Shown one piece after another: positions 42,544-51,939 of a DNA stretch of 64,000 bases. Position 1 is the first letter of the stretch; each line of letters opens with the position of its first letter. Source of the stretch: Saccharospirillum sp. (GTDB lineage: Bacteria > Pseudomonadota > Gammaproteobacteria > Pseudomonadales > Natronospirillaceae); NCBI GenBank assembly GCA_018402545.1, contig JAGYIL010000001.1:2480001-2544000 (forward strand), written 5' to 3'. The notes under the pieces are model-generated. The model did not search any database. It was not told where the DNA came from and saw only the letters and a program-made list of their open reading frames with translations. A program made the position numbers and the translations under genes.

Positions 42544-44006
42544 GCCGTCGCCGGTTGCATCTGACGACCGGGGTATACCAGCCGCTCAAGACTCAGCGCC
42601 TCATCCAGTTCCGCTTTTTGCATCAACCCCTCAGCCAATACCAGATCCCTGACACTGTGTCCTGTCGCCAATGCCAGGCTGGCCAGGCGGGTTGCATTGT
42701 CATAGCCAATGTAGGGGTTAAGCGCGGTAATGACGCCGATAGAGGCGTTAACCTGCGCCAGACAATGCTCCCGGTTGGCCGTAATGCCTTCGATGCACAG
42801 GGTGCGCAGCATATCCATGGCCCGACGCAGCAGGCGCATTGAATCGAACAGTTTATAGGCAATCAGCGGCTCCATGGCATTCAACTGCAACTGCCCGCTT
42901 TCAGCCGCCATGGTAATGGCCAGATCGTTTCCGATCACCTGATAGGCGACCTGGTTTACTGCCTCGGGGATCACCGGGTTTACTTTGCCGGGCATAATCG
43001 ACGAACCAGGCTGACGAGCGGGCAGATTGATCTCGCCGAACCCGGCCCGGGGGCCGCTCGACAACAGGCGCAAGTCGTTACACATCTTCGACAGCTTGAT
43101 CGCCAGCCGTTTGGTCATGCCGGAAAACAAGACGAAGGCGCCCATGTCTGACGTGGCTTCAATCAGATCATTCGCCAGTCGCATCGGGTGCCCGCACAGT
43201 CGCGACAAATGGGTCACCGCCAGCTGCGCATAGTCCGGATGGGCATTGAGACCGGTGCCGATGGCGGTGCCACCGAGGTTCACTTCCCGCAGCAGATCAA
43301 ACAGGCCGGCAATGCGATCGATGTCTTCACCCAGGGTGGTGGCAAAGGCGCCAAATTCCTGGCCCAGCGTCATCGGTACCGCATCCTGCAACTGGGTACG
43401 GCCCATTTTTAGGACATCGGCAAACTCATCGCGCTTGTCGGCCAGCGCATCCCGCAACAGCGCCAGACTGTCGACCAGCTCTGCATGTGACAATTGCAAA
43501 CCCACCCGAATCGCCGTCGGGTAGGCATCATTGGTCGATTGGGACGCATTTACGTCGTTATTCGGGTGCAGGTATTGGTATGCGCCTTTTGCATGACCGA
43601 GCCATTCCAGACCGAGATTGGCAATGACTTCATTGGCGTTCATATTGGTGGAAGTACCGGCACCGCCCTGAATCATATCGACAATAAACTGGTCGTGATG
43701 CTGCCCGGCCACCAGTTGGTCACAGGCTGCACTGATCGCCTGAAACCGGCGCTCTTCCAGCAACCCGAGCTCTGCATTGGCCGCAGCGGCGGCTTTTTTT
43801 ACCATGGCCAGCCCAATAATGAGTTTGGGAAAGTGAGCCAGCGTCACGCCCGACAGATCAAAGTTTTCGGCGGCACGCAACGTCTGAATACCATAATAGG
43901 CCCCGGCCGGGACGGTCCGTTGACCGAGCAGATCGCGTTCCAGGCGGGTTGGCTGAGTGGGTTCAGGGGCAGTGCGAATGGCGGTGTCGTTCTGCGTTGG
44001 CAGCAT
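42540..44006 (-). CDS. aspA: aspartate ammonia-lyase (aspartase)
   Basis: 488 residues, slightly longer than E. coli AspA (478). A member of the aspartase/fumarase superfamily: it eliminates ammonia from aspartate to give fumarate. The family signature GSSIMPGKVNPV is at 334-345, with TSTNMNANEV, NASQSTNDAYPTAI and GGTAIGTGLNAHP. Fumarase C has a similar signature, but the N-terminus and the context of amino-acid catabolism favour aspartase. Transcribed divergently from a LysR regulator, convergent with the oxidoreductase. The stop lies within element G. Confidence 0.88.
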   Translation of the reverse strand: MLPTQNDTAIRTAPEPTQPTRLERDLLGQRTVPAGAYYGIQTLRAAENFDLSGVTLAHFPKLIIGLAMVKKAAAAANAELGLLEERRFQAISAACDQLVAGQHHDQFIVDMIQGGAGTSTNMNANEVIANLGLEWLGHAKGAYQYLHPNNDVNASQSTNDAYPTAIRVGLQLSHAELVDSLALLRDALADKRDEFADVLKMGRTQLQDAVPMTLGQEFGAFATTLGEDIDRIAGLFDLLREVNLGGTAIGTGLNAHPDYAQLAVTHLSRLCGHPMRLANDLIEATSDMGAFVLFSGMTKRLAIKLSKMCNDLRLLSSGPRAGFGEINLPARQPGSSIMPGKVNPVIPEAVNQVAYQVIGNDLAITMAAESGQLQLNAMEPLIAYKLFDSMRLLRRAMDMLRTLCIEGITANREHCLAQVNASIGVITALNPYIGYDNATRLASLALATGHSVRDLVLAEGLMQKAELDEALSLERLVYPGRQMQPATA

Positions 44007-44114
44007 GATGGTTTTCTGTGTCCTCCGGGGTGTGTCCGGCTTGCCAAATCGGCGACCGGAGAACGCATTGTGCCGCTTCGCATGGCTCGCCGACCAATGC
44101 CGTTTTCAGCTATA

Positions 44115-44133
44115 GTATGCAAATATTGCATAC
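44115..44133. promoter_or_regulatory. LysR-type operator, perfect palindrome
   Basis: GTATGCAA-ATA-TTGCATAC, a perfect 19-base inverted repeat 12 bases upstream of the LysR ATG and near a TATAGT -10-like sequence. It lies in the divergent region with aspA, the normal place for a LysR site controlling both. Confidence 0.75.
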
Positions 44134-44145
44134 CAAGGAGCTTGA

Positions 44146-45060
44146 ATGGACTTCGAAACGCGCTGGCTTGAGGACTTTATTGCCCTGGCCGATACCCTGA
44201 GCTTTTCCCGCGCGGCGGAGCGACGCTTTGTGACTCAGCCAGCCTTCAGTCGACGCATTAAAGCGCTGGAAACCACACTGGCGGTTCCCCTGGTAGACCG
44301 TTCAACAACCCCGGTGCGACTGACCGACGAAGGCCAACTATTCCTGCTGACAGCTAGAACCGTGATGTCTCAGTTGCGCGAAACCGTCAGCCGATTGCGC
44401 GGACTGGACGCCAACCAGCAAGCCACGCTGCGTGTAGCCGCCGCACACTCCCTGGCATTCTCCTTCTTCCCGGACTGGATGACCGAGCACCGGGATGTGA
44501 TGAACAACCTGACCATGCGCCTGGTAGCAATGAACGTTGAAGAGGCGCTGCACGCCTTGCGCGAAGGCCAGTGTGATTTACTGCAGATCTATTACGACTC
44601 GTACGCCACCTTGCAACTCGATGCCTCCACCTTCCCTTCCATTACCCTGGGCCACACACGTCTGGTACCGGTATCTGTCCCCTTGCCAGGCACCGACCAG
44701 CCACGCTATTCGCTCGACAGTGAAGGCCAGGAAGAAATTCCGCTACTGGCCTACACACCCGGGGCCTTTCTGGGCCGGACACTCCGGCTGATGTTAAAGC
44801 AGGACCCGATCAGATTAAGGCTAAAAACAGTCTACGACACCGCCATGGCGGAAGGGTTAAAAGGCATGGCATTAACTGGCGCAGGTATTGCCTGGGTACC
44901 AGAGCTGTGTATTCGCCGGGAACTGCGTGAGAGTGAACTGGTGATCTGCGGGGCTGAGCGCTGGCATGCGCCTTTAGAAATCCGGCTGTATCGATGTGCG
45001 CTGGTTCGAAATGCGGCAGTTAACCGGCTCTGGCAGCGACTGGCTGCCCTGGCCCGGTAA
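44146..45060 (+). CDS. LysR-family regulator, divergent from aspartase
   Basis: 304 residues. N-terminal HTH FIALADTLSFSRAAERRFVTQPAFSRRIKALE, then the effector domain (about 92-295). The ATG is preceded by AAGGAG. The divergent arrangement and the perfect palindrome next to its start suggest it controls aspA and itself. The effector is likely a dicarboxylic or amino acid, by context only. Confidence 0.93.
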   Translation: MDFETRWLEDFIALADTLSFSRAAERRFVTQPAFSRRIKALETTLAVPLVDRSTTPVRLTDEGQLFLLTARTVMSQLRETVSRLRGLDANQQATLRVAAAHSLAFSFFPDWMTEHRDVMNNLTMRLVAMNVEEALHALREGQCDLLQIYYDSYATLQLDASTFPSITLGHTRLVPVSVPLPGTDQPRYSLDSEGQEEIPLLAYTPGAFLGRTLRLMLKQDPIRLRLKTVYDTAMAEGLKGMALTGAGIAWVPELCIRRELRESELVICGAERWHAPLEIRLYRCALVRNAAVNRLWQRLAALAR

Positions 45061-45087
45061 ACGAGTTCCGAAGCTTGTACGCAACGA

Positions 45088-45137
45088 GCGCCGGATGCTT
45101 GAGATGCCTCTGCAGAGGCACCACCAGCACCCGGCGC
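45088..45137. repeat. interrupted hairpin, possibly decayed palindromic element
   Basis: GCGCCGG (45088) and CCGGCGC (to 45137) enclose TGCT/AGCA and TGCCTCTG-CAGAGGCA, a nested imperfect hairpin of 50 bases. It is downstream of the LysR gene. Flanking sequence includes CGAAACCTGGG (near 45165), also present next to copy B, so it may be a remnant of the same family. Confidence 0.5.
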
Positions 45138-45210
45138 GGACCATTGCCACTATTTGAAGCCCGAAACCTGGGCACAAGACAGCGCTTTTGTTGAAAGCCA
45201 CCCAATAAAA

Positions 45211-45231
45211 AACCGGCCCAGAAGGCCGGTT
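45211..45231. terminator. intrinsic terminator for livJ (minus strand)
   Basis: AACCGGCC-CAGAA-GGCCGGTT stem with an A-run on its left, which is a T-run on the minus strand. It follows the livJ stop at 45278 in the minus direction and probably also helps to end the LysR transcript on the plus strand. Confidence 0.88.
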
Positions 45232-45277
45232 TGTTTAACTTACTTGGTGTCCGCTCGCGGAGCGTTACTCTCGCGTT

Positions 45278-46477
45278 TTACTTCACTTCACCAACTTCTA
45301 CGAAACGACCATCACGCACAGTCATTTCAACAATCACGCCAGGAACGTCACCGTTGGCATCGAATTCATGCTGGCCGGTTGCGCCTTCGTAGTTGATGTC
45401 CTGACCGGCTGCCAGCAAACGCTTGGCTTTGCTCCACTCACCCGGCAGGATCACTTCGCCCGGCGCAGTCGCTACGCGGCGTACGTGGTCACTCAGGCCT
45501 TCACGGCTGTCTTCGCCCATTGATTCGATGGCCAGCGCAATGATAAAGGCGGCATCGTAAGACTGACCGGCGAAGGTCGCGTTTGGATCCAGTTCAACCG
45601 CAGATGCCAGTTCAGCGAACACATCAGAACCTGGCAGGTCTGGAGTACCCGGCTTGGTAGCAATCATGCCTTCCAGCACATCCGCACCGACGGCGCGAAC
45701 CAGGCCATCACCGACCATGCCATCGCCACCGACGTAGGTTACGAAGTTACCGCTTTCATTGGCCTGACGCAGAATGGTCTGGCCCGACCCGTCGGCATAC
45801 GCCAGCACAACCAGGTTCTGCGAACCGGTAGATGCCAGTGAACCGATTTCAGCACGGTAGTCGGCCTTGCCGTCTTCGTGTGCTTCATTGGCCATCACCA
45901 TGCCGCCTTCGCTTTCGAAAGCCGCGGCAAACGCATCAGCCAGACCTTTACCATAGTCATTGTTCACGTAGGTAACCGCGGCATCCTGAATGCCTTTTGA
46001 AATCAGCAACCGGGCCAGAATTTCACCCTGGTAGGCATCTGACGGTGGCGTCCGGAAGACCTGGTCATTATCGTTCAGTTCAGACATCGCCGGTGAGGTG
46101 GACGCCGGTGAAATCATCACGACGCTGGCCGGAACCGCCACGTTGTTGGCAGCGGCAATGGTCGCACCGGAACACAGGGCGCCGACAATGGCCGTTACAT
46201 TTTCGGAGTTGATCAAACGGTCGGCACCGTTGGTGGCGGCCGATGAATCAACACAGGTGGTGTCGGCGCTGGGCATGACCAGAATGTCGCCATCCAGAAT
46301 ACCGCCCTGACCGTTAACATGGCTGACCGCCAGACGCGCTGCGTCATAGATCGGTGGGGTCAGACTTTCGATCGGGCCGGTAAAACCACCCAGGAAGCCG
46401 ATTTTAACTTCTTCGGCCTGTACGGCACCGACGAGTGCTGCAGCAGTTGCTACGCCCAAGAGTGTTTTTTTAATCAT
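45278..46477 (-). CDS. livJ: branched-chain amino acid-type ABC transporter binding protein
   Basis: 399 residues from MIKKTLLGVATAAALVGAVQAEEVK, with GAGAGA upstream; the signal peptide is cleaved near VQA-EE. A periplasmic type I binding protein of the LIV family: IGFLGGFTGPIESLTPPIYDAARLAVSHVNGQGG, VPASVVMISPASTSPAMSEL, FRTPPSDAYQGEILARLL, FAGQSYDAAFIIALAIE. It presumably feeds LivHM, whose genes lie 4.5 kb away on the other strand. The 298 bases upstream (46478-46775) show no gene. Confidence 0.92.
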   Translation of the reverse strand: MIKKTLLGVATAAALVGAVQAEEVKIGFLGGFTGPIESLTPPIYDAARLAVSHVNGQGGILDGDILVMPSADTTCVDSSAATNGADRLINSENVTAIVGALCSGATIAAANNVAVPASVVMISPASTSPAMSELNDNDQVFRTPPSDAYQGEILARLLISKGIQDAAVTYVNNDYGKGLADAFAAAFESEGGMVMANEAHEDGKADYRAEIGSLASTGSQNLVVLAYADGSGQTILRQANESGNFVTYVGGDGMVGDGLVRAVGADVLEGMIATKPGTPDLPGSDVFAELASAVELDPNATFAGQSYDAAFIIALAIESMGEDSREGLSDHVRRVATAPGEVILPGEWSKAKRLLAAGQDINYEGATGQHEFDANGDVPGVIVEMTVRDGRFVEVGEVK

Positions 46478-46775
46478 AGTGTTCTCTCTCGCTGTTATTA
46501 TGTTTCCCAAAGGGACCACTTCATGTTGAGGATTTTTTGTCAGAAACACAAGCCTTCAAACGGCGCATAGGCCCGCACTGTCGGCTTTGTTCACTTTCTG
46601 TTCAGACATGACCTGCAATCCGGTGATCGCGTGAGCTGTGCACAGTGCCAGTCTTGTTCTTGTTGTTAGACGGTGTTGTAGTACTGCGCCATTGCAGCTT
46701 CTCCTATTTTTCAAGCGACAGCACCCCTGGCCGGAGAAAAAGCTGTGCGATGCATTGTAAAGCCACGATTCCAAC

Positions 46776-48275
46776 TCAGGGAAAGAAGCCATTGGTCAGA
46801 AAAAAGGCCACCCAGAACCGCACGTCCTCATCGTTCATGATAAAGGTATGGCCAGCCTCTGCCAGGCGGAAGCCATCGGCCTCGCTCAGTCGGGCACTGG
46901 CCACCGATACCTTGCCATCGTGATCACCCTGAAACAGAACATTGAACCAGGGGTCGCTTGAACGGGTTCCGGTGATCACGCCGACGGGCACGTTGACGGG
47001 CTCAAGCTGGTTCACCAGCGCCTCGTCATCGGTTGCCAGTTCCAACGCCGCTGGCCCCATGATCCACTGAAACCAGGCCTGATCGCCCAGCGCATCAATC
47101 ACTTCACTGCCGTGATTGGGCGGACTGAGCATCACAACACGACCCTGCCCCGGCAAATCCGCACGTTGCAGCCAGTAGCGGGCCAGGATGCCGCCGAGTG
47201 AGTGAGTGACCAGATGGACAGTGTCGTAGCCCTCCCGGTTCACACGCTCCACGGCGTTCGCCACATAGGCTGACAACTCTGGTACGGTCTCCTTGCGACT
47301 CGGGTATTCCTGATTACAGGTGGCAAAGCCTGCCTCCTGCAGAGCACCTGCAAGCCTTGCCATCGACCTGTCGGTCCGGCCCAGGCCATGCACCAGCACC
47401 ACAACCTGTTCGCCCTCGCCTTCCACGGTGCACAACTCATCCTGCTCCGGCACCATCAGGCCAGCGTCGATACGTACATCGGCCAGGCTCACACGCCAGT
47501 CGAGATGCGGCCCGGTGCTGCGACCGGTGGTGCCCACCGCTGCGATCAACTCACCCTGCTCAACCCGATCTCCAACGCTGACATGCACACCGGATAAATG
47601 CAGAAAGCTGGACGTCAGCCCCATACCGTGGTTCAGCAGCACCGTTCCACCACTAAAATACAAATCCGGTTCTGCCAGCGTCACCACGCCAGAGGCTGGC
47701 GCGTAAACTGGTGTACCGGTGGGTACCGCAACATCGATGCCCCAGTGCGGCGCTGAAGGCGTTCCGTTCAGAATACGCTGGCTGCCATAAACCCCGGAGA
47801 TTCGCCCATAGGCGGGCCAGACAAAAGGCTCTAGCCAGCCTTCGCTGTCGACCCGGCGCGCACGGGCTGCGTTGATGCGTTCCGCTTCGGCCAGTATGCG
47901 GGCAAGCTGTTCTTCAGGTGGGTTTACCCGGGATTGATCGAGCCCGTCGATGCGCTGAATTCGATAGTCCCGCCCTTCTATTTCCAGTTGAAACCGCTTT
48001 TCTGCCTGCCCGGGCAAACTCACCGATAACGGATACTCGCCCCTCATCATGCGTTCGAAACCCAGAATATAGCGGCCTTCTGCGTCTACCGGTACGGATT
48101 GCCCGGCGAACCTTACGTGGCTTTCGGGCTCGGCCCGGCCGACAAAATAGCCACCACCCTGAAGTACTCCGTACCCTTCGGGCATGGCCCAGGCTGGCAA
48201 CGTCATAAACCAACACAAAGCTGCGGCAACCAGCAGCAAGAGGCTTCGGCGATGGCGACGTTGGACGGTGCGCAT
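46776..48275 (-). CDS. fusion of M23 peptidase-like and lipase/esterase domains
   Basis: 499 residues from MRTVQRRHRRSLLLLVAAALCW, with AGGT upstream; Sec signal peptide ending near PAWA (30). Domain 1 (about 147-270) is a LytM/M23 peptidase core: His177 and Asp181 in PHWGIDV, LHLSGVHV, and GPHLDW (His257; the second ligand of the usual HxH is Asp). Domain 2 (about 290-499) is an alpha/beta hydrolase: VLVHGLGR, nucleophile Ser359 in THSLGG, His476 in AGHTF. No frameshift separates them. The two halves are normally separate proteins. It may act in the envelope on peptidoglycan and on a lipid or ester. Confidence 0.82.
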   Translation of the reverse strand: MRTVQRRHRRSLLLLVAAALCWFMTLPAWAMPEGYGVLQGGGYFVGRAEPESHVRFAGQSVPVDAEGRYILGFERMMRGEYPLSVSLPGQAEKRFQLEIEGRDYRIQRIDGLDQSRVNPPEEQLARILAEAERINAARARRVDSEGWLEPFVWPAYGRISGVYGSQRILNGTPSAPHWGIDVAVPTGTPVYAPASGVVTLAEPDLYFSGGTVLLNHGMGLTSSFLHLSGVHVSVGDRVEQGELIAAVGTTGRSTGPHLDWRVSLADVRIDAGLMVPEQDELCTVEGEGEQVVVLVHGLGRTDRSMARLAGALQEAGFATCNQEYPSRKETVPELSAYVANAVERVNREGYDTVHLVTHSLGGILARYWLQRADLPGQGRVVMLSPPNHGSEVIDALGDQAWFQWIMGPAALELATDDEALVNQLEPVNVPVGVITGTRSSDPWFNVLFQGDHDGKVSVASARLSEADGFRLAEAGHTFIMNDEDVRFWVAFFLTNGFFP

Positions 48276-48468
48276 CGGGACCTGATGCAGGTCATTACCC
48301 AAGGTAGCTATCATCTTATATACTCATTTAAGGTTCACGACTTGCCAAACTCCGGCACGGTAATGGCGCGCTGAATCTGCGTCAGTCTGTAGGCGTCAGC
48401 TCGACCTATCTTACACACTATTGGCTCCCTGTTGGGCCCGCCATCAAACCGGTTAAGGATTCAACTCC

Positions 48469-49668
48469 ATGGCTGTAGTTCCGGTGCTTGTTATTAATTC
48501 CGGCAGTTCATCGCTCAAATTTTCGCTGTTCGACATGACCACCGGCCGCGACATCCTGTCGGGTTCAGTCGATCGGCTCAACACTCGCAGTGCCGAACTG
48601 AACTGGCATCTCGATGAAAAAAAACACACCACACCCCTGCCCGGCCAGGGTCACTCGGGTGCCTTACAAGCGGTCAACAACCTCGTGACCCGCCTTGCAT
48701 TAAAAGAACCGCTGGCGGGTATCGGCCACCGGGTCGTACACGGTGGTGAGACCTTTACCGATTCAGCCCGGATTACCGAGGCCACCCTGCGCGGCATCGA
48801 AGCCTGCGCCAACCTGGCTCCTCTGCACAACCCGGCGAATGTGCTGGGAATTCAGGTGATGCAGGCGTTGTATCCGTCAGTGCCCCAGGTGGCTGTCTTT
48901 GATACAGCGTTTCACCAGTCGCTGGATCCGGAAGCCTTTCTCTATGCCGTGCCAATGAAACTCTACCGGGAGCAGGGCGTTCGACGTTACGGCTTTCATG
49001 GCACCAGTCACAAATACGTCGCGCAACAGGCGGTACAACAACTGGAGCTGAACCCGGAATCGCATGCGATTATCACCGCGCATCTGGGCAACGGCTGCAG
49101 TGCAACGGCAATTTCCGACGGTTTTTCGATCGATACCACCATGGGAATGACGCCTCTGGAAGGGCTGGTCATGGGTACTCGCAGTGGCGATATCGACCCG
49201 GGCCTGCATGAGTACCTGAGTGAGCAGCTCGGCTGGAGCATTGCCGATGTGACCCAGATGCTGAACCGCGACAGCGGCCTGCTGGGTCTGTCGGAACTGT
49301 CGAACGACATGCGCACGCTCACTGAAGCGGCAGCTGGAGGGCACCGTCAGGCGCGCCAGGCCATTGATGTGTTCTGTTTTCGCCTGGCCCGCCAGATCGG
49401 CGGCCTGGCGGCATCGCTCGGCCGGCTGGATGCCCTGATATTTACCGGAGGCATCGGTGAAAACGCTGCAGATATTCGCGCTAATGTTCTGCAACGCCTG
49501 GGTGTATTCGGGTTTGAACTCGACGATGCCCTGAACTTAGCGCATGGTGATAGCCGGGGCCAAATCTCAGCAAGCAAGGGCCCGGTTGCTGCCGTCATTC
49601 CCACCCGGGAAGAATGGATGATCGCCCAGGACACCCTGCGGCTGATCAACGACACCCCGATTAACTGA
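48469..49668 (+). CDS. ackA: acetate kinase
   Basis: 399 residues (E. coli 400). It converts acetate and ATP to acetyl phosphate, or the reverse in overflow metabolism. Signatures VLVINSGSSSLKFSLF, GHRVVHGGETF, GFHGTSHKYV, TAHLGNGCS and FTGGIGENA are all present. It is followed by pta after 16 bases, the usual operon order. No clear promoter was assigned in the 193 bases upstream. Confidence 0.97.
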   Translation: MAVVPVLVINSGSSSLKFSLFDMTTGRDILSGSVDRLNTRSAELNWHLDEKKHTTPLPGQGHSGALQAVNNLVTRLALKEPLAGIGHRVVHGGETFTDSARITEATLRGIEACANLAPLHNPANVLGIQVMQALYPSVPQVAVFDTAFHQSLDPEAFLYAVPMKLYREQGVRRYGFHGTSHKYVAQQAVQQLELNPESHAIITAHLGNGCSATAISDGFSIDTTMGMTPLEGLVMGTRSGDIDPGLHEYLSEQLGWSIADVTQMLNRDSGLLGLSELSNDMRTLTEAAAGGHRQARQAIDVFCFRLARQIGGLAASLGRLDALIFTGGIGENAADIRANVLQRLGVFGFELDDALNLAHGDSRGQISASKGPVAAVIPTREEWMIAQDTLRLINDTPIN

Positions 49669-49684
49669 TCACCAGGGAGCGCCT

Positions 49685-51826
49685 GTGCAACACACTTTTT
49701 TCATGACGGCCATCGGTGCCGGTACCGGTCTGACCTCGGTGTGCCTGGGCCTGGTTCGGGCCCTGGATCAACTCGGCATTCGGGTGGCGTTTTGCAAACC
49801 CATCGCCCAGCGCTATGGCACTGACCCGGGGCCGGAACGGTCGACTCACCTGATCAACGCTACGCTCGGTCTGCACCCTGCCGCCCCGATCAGCCTGGCA
49901 ACGGCGCAGCAGGCGTTATCTCAAAACAGGACGGACGACTTAATGGAAGACGTCATCCAGCTGTTTCAGCAATCGGCAGGCGAGGCGGATGTCGTGATCG
50001 TCGAAGGGCTGGTGCCGCTGGGTGATGAAAGTTACATCGGCAAGCTGAACGTGAACATGGCCCGGGCACTGGATGCCGACGTCATTCTGGTGGCCGCGAA
50101 AAACGCAGAAAGTACGGCGCAGTTGAATGAACGAATTCAGGTCAGCGCCAGCCTGTTTGGCGGCATCGACAACGCCCGGGTGGTCGGCTGCATACTCAAT
50201 AAAATCGGGGCACCAGAGCCCGACTACCAGCAAATATTACCGAGTGAAGACGGCGAACAGCACCTGGCCATTCCCACCGACCCCGACAAGATCATCACCT
50301 CGCTTCCGGTCTTTTCGAACCCATCGTTCCGGTTTCTGGGGGGTATTCGCTGGAATCCGCTGCTGGTAGCCCCCCGCACCCGGGATGTTGCCGACCATCT
50401 GCAGGCAACACTGCTGAACAGAGGCGAGCTGGAGACCCGCAGAGTCCAGGCCATCACCGTTTGCGCGAGAACCATGCGCAACATGCTGCATACCCTGAAA
50501 GCCGGCACCCTGGTGGTAACCCCGGGCGATCGTGAAGACATCGTTCTGGCCAGTTGCATGGCCGCTTTAAACGGGGTACCCCTGGCCGGTCTGGTACTGA
50601 CGGGCGGACTCAAGCTTGATGACGCCGTGATCGATCTGTGCCAGGCCGCCTTCGCCACTGGCCTGCCGATGATGGAAGTCAGCTCCAATACCTTCGTGAC
50701 CGCCCAGCGGTTGAATGCCATGAACACCGAAGTACCTGTCGACGATGTCGACCGCATGGATGCCGTAATGAACGCGGTTGCGGCCGATCTGGATGGCGCC
50801 TGGCTGGCACAACGAGCCCGGGTTGGCCTCGAACCGAGACTGTCACCCCCGGCCTTTCGTCACCTGCTGGTCGGCCGTGCCCGCCAGGCCAAAAAGCGCA
50901 TCGTTTTGCCTGAGGGAGATGAACCCAGAACCGTGCAGGCGGCCATTGCCTGCCAGCAGCGTGGCATCGCCCACTGTGTGCTGCTGGGCAAGCGTGACGA
51001 CATAGAGCGTGTCGCCGCCAGTCGCAACCTGACGCTGCCACCCGACCTGGAAATCATCGACCCGGACCAGGCCCGCCCGCGTTACATTCAGCCCATGGTT
51101 GCCTTGCGCCAGCACAAGGGTCTGACGGCGCCAATGGCCGAAGCACAACTGGAAGACACCGTGGTACTTGCCACCATGATGCTGGCCGAAGGCGATGTGG
51201 ATGGCCTGGTGTCCGGTGCCGTACACACCACAGCCAATACCATTCGTCCCGCGCTGCAGCTGATCAAGACCAAAGCAGATGCCAGTCTGGTATCGTCAGT
51301 CTTTTTCATGCTGCTGCCCGACCAGGCGGTGGTCTATGGCGACTGTGCCGTTAACCCGGACCCGAATGCCGAACAACTGGCCGACATTGCCATTCAGAGT
51401 GGCGACTCGGCCCTGGCGTTCGGTATAGAGCCACGCATCGCGATGATCAGTTACTCCACCGGTGAATCAGGCTCTGGCGATGATGTAGAAAAGGTACGGG
51501 CCGCGACCAAACTGGCGCAGGCGAAACGCCCGGACCTGCTCATCGACGGGCCTTTGCAATACGATGCCGCGTCTACCCCCTCGGTCGCCACCAGCAAAGC
51601 CCCTAACAGCAAGGTAGCCGGGAAAGCCACGGTGTTCATCTTCCCGGATCTGAACACCGGCAACACCACCTACAAGGCGGTGCAGCGCAGCGCCAATGTC
51701 GTCAGCATCGGCCCCATGCTGCAGGGGTTGAGCAAGCCAGTGAACGATCTGTCACGCGGTGCCACGGTCGACGACATCGTCTACACCATTGCGCTGACGG
51801 CGGTGCAGGCCAACCAGCCGGCCTGA
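49685..51826 (+). CDS. pta: phosphate acetyltransferase, long form
   Basis: 713 residues with a GTG start and AGGGAG upstream (E. coli 714). An N-terminal P-loop-like/BioD-type domain (about 1-210, IGAGTGLTSVCLGLVRALD), a DRTGG regulatory domain (about 220-370), and the C-terminal phosphotransacetylase domain (about 395-713; LPEGDEPRTVQAA, SGAVHTTANTIRPALQ, ALAFGIEPRIAMISYSTGESGSG). It links acetyl-CoA to acetyl phosphate for AckA. Confidence 0.97.
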   Translation: MQHTFFMTAIGAGTGLTSVCLGLVRALDQLGIRVAFCKPIAQRYGTDPGPERSTHLINATLGLHPAAPISLATAQQALSQNRTDDLMEDVIQLFQQSAGEADVVIVEGLVPLGDESYIGKLNVNMARALDADVILVAAKNAESTAQLNERIQVSASLFGGIDNARVVGCILNKIGAPEPDYQQILPSEDGEQHLAIPTDPDKIITSLPVFSNPSFRFLGGIRWNPLLVAPRTRDVADHLQATLLNRGELETRRVQAITVCARTMRNMLHTLKAGTLVVTPGDREDIVLASCMAALNGVPLAGLVLTGGLKLDDAVIDLCQAAFATGLPMMEVSSNTFVTAQRLNAMNTEVPVDDVDRMDAVMNAVAADLDGAWLAQRARVGLEPRLSPPAFRHLLVGRARQAKKRIVLPEGDEPRTVQAAIACQQRGIAHCVLLGKRDDIERVAASRNLTLPPDLEIIDPDQARPRYIQPMVALRQHKGLTAPMAEAQLEDTVVLATMMLAEGDVDGLVSGAVHTTANTIRPALQLIKTKADASLVSSVFFMLLPDQAVVYGDCAVNPDPNAEQLADIAIQSGDSALAFGIEPRIAMISYSTGESGSGDDVEKVRAATKLAQAKRPDLLIDGPLQYDAASTPSVATSKAPNSKVAGKATVFIFPDLNTGNTTYKAVQRSANVVSIGPMLQGLSKPVNDLSRGATVDDIVYTIALTAVQANQPA

Positions 51827-51939
51827 GCGAGCCACCGGTTTAAAGAAACTGGCCTAAGTGCCGTTACCTGATCTATAAATTAGGTAGCGGTCATTCAAAT
51901 GCGAATGGCCTGGTATTACTTCTCCTGGGAGCCCGACTC

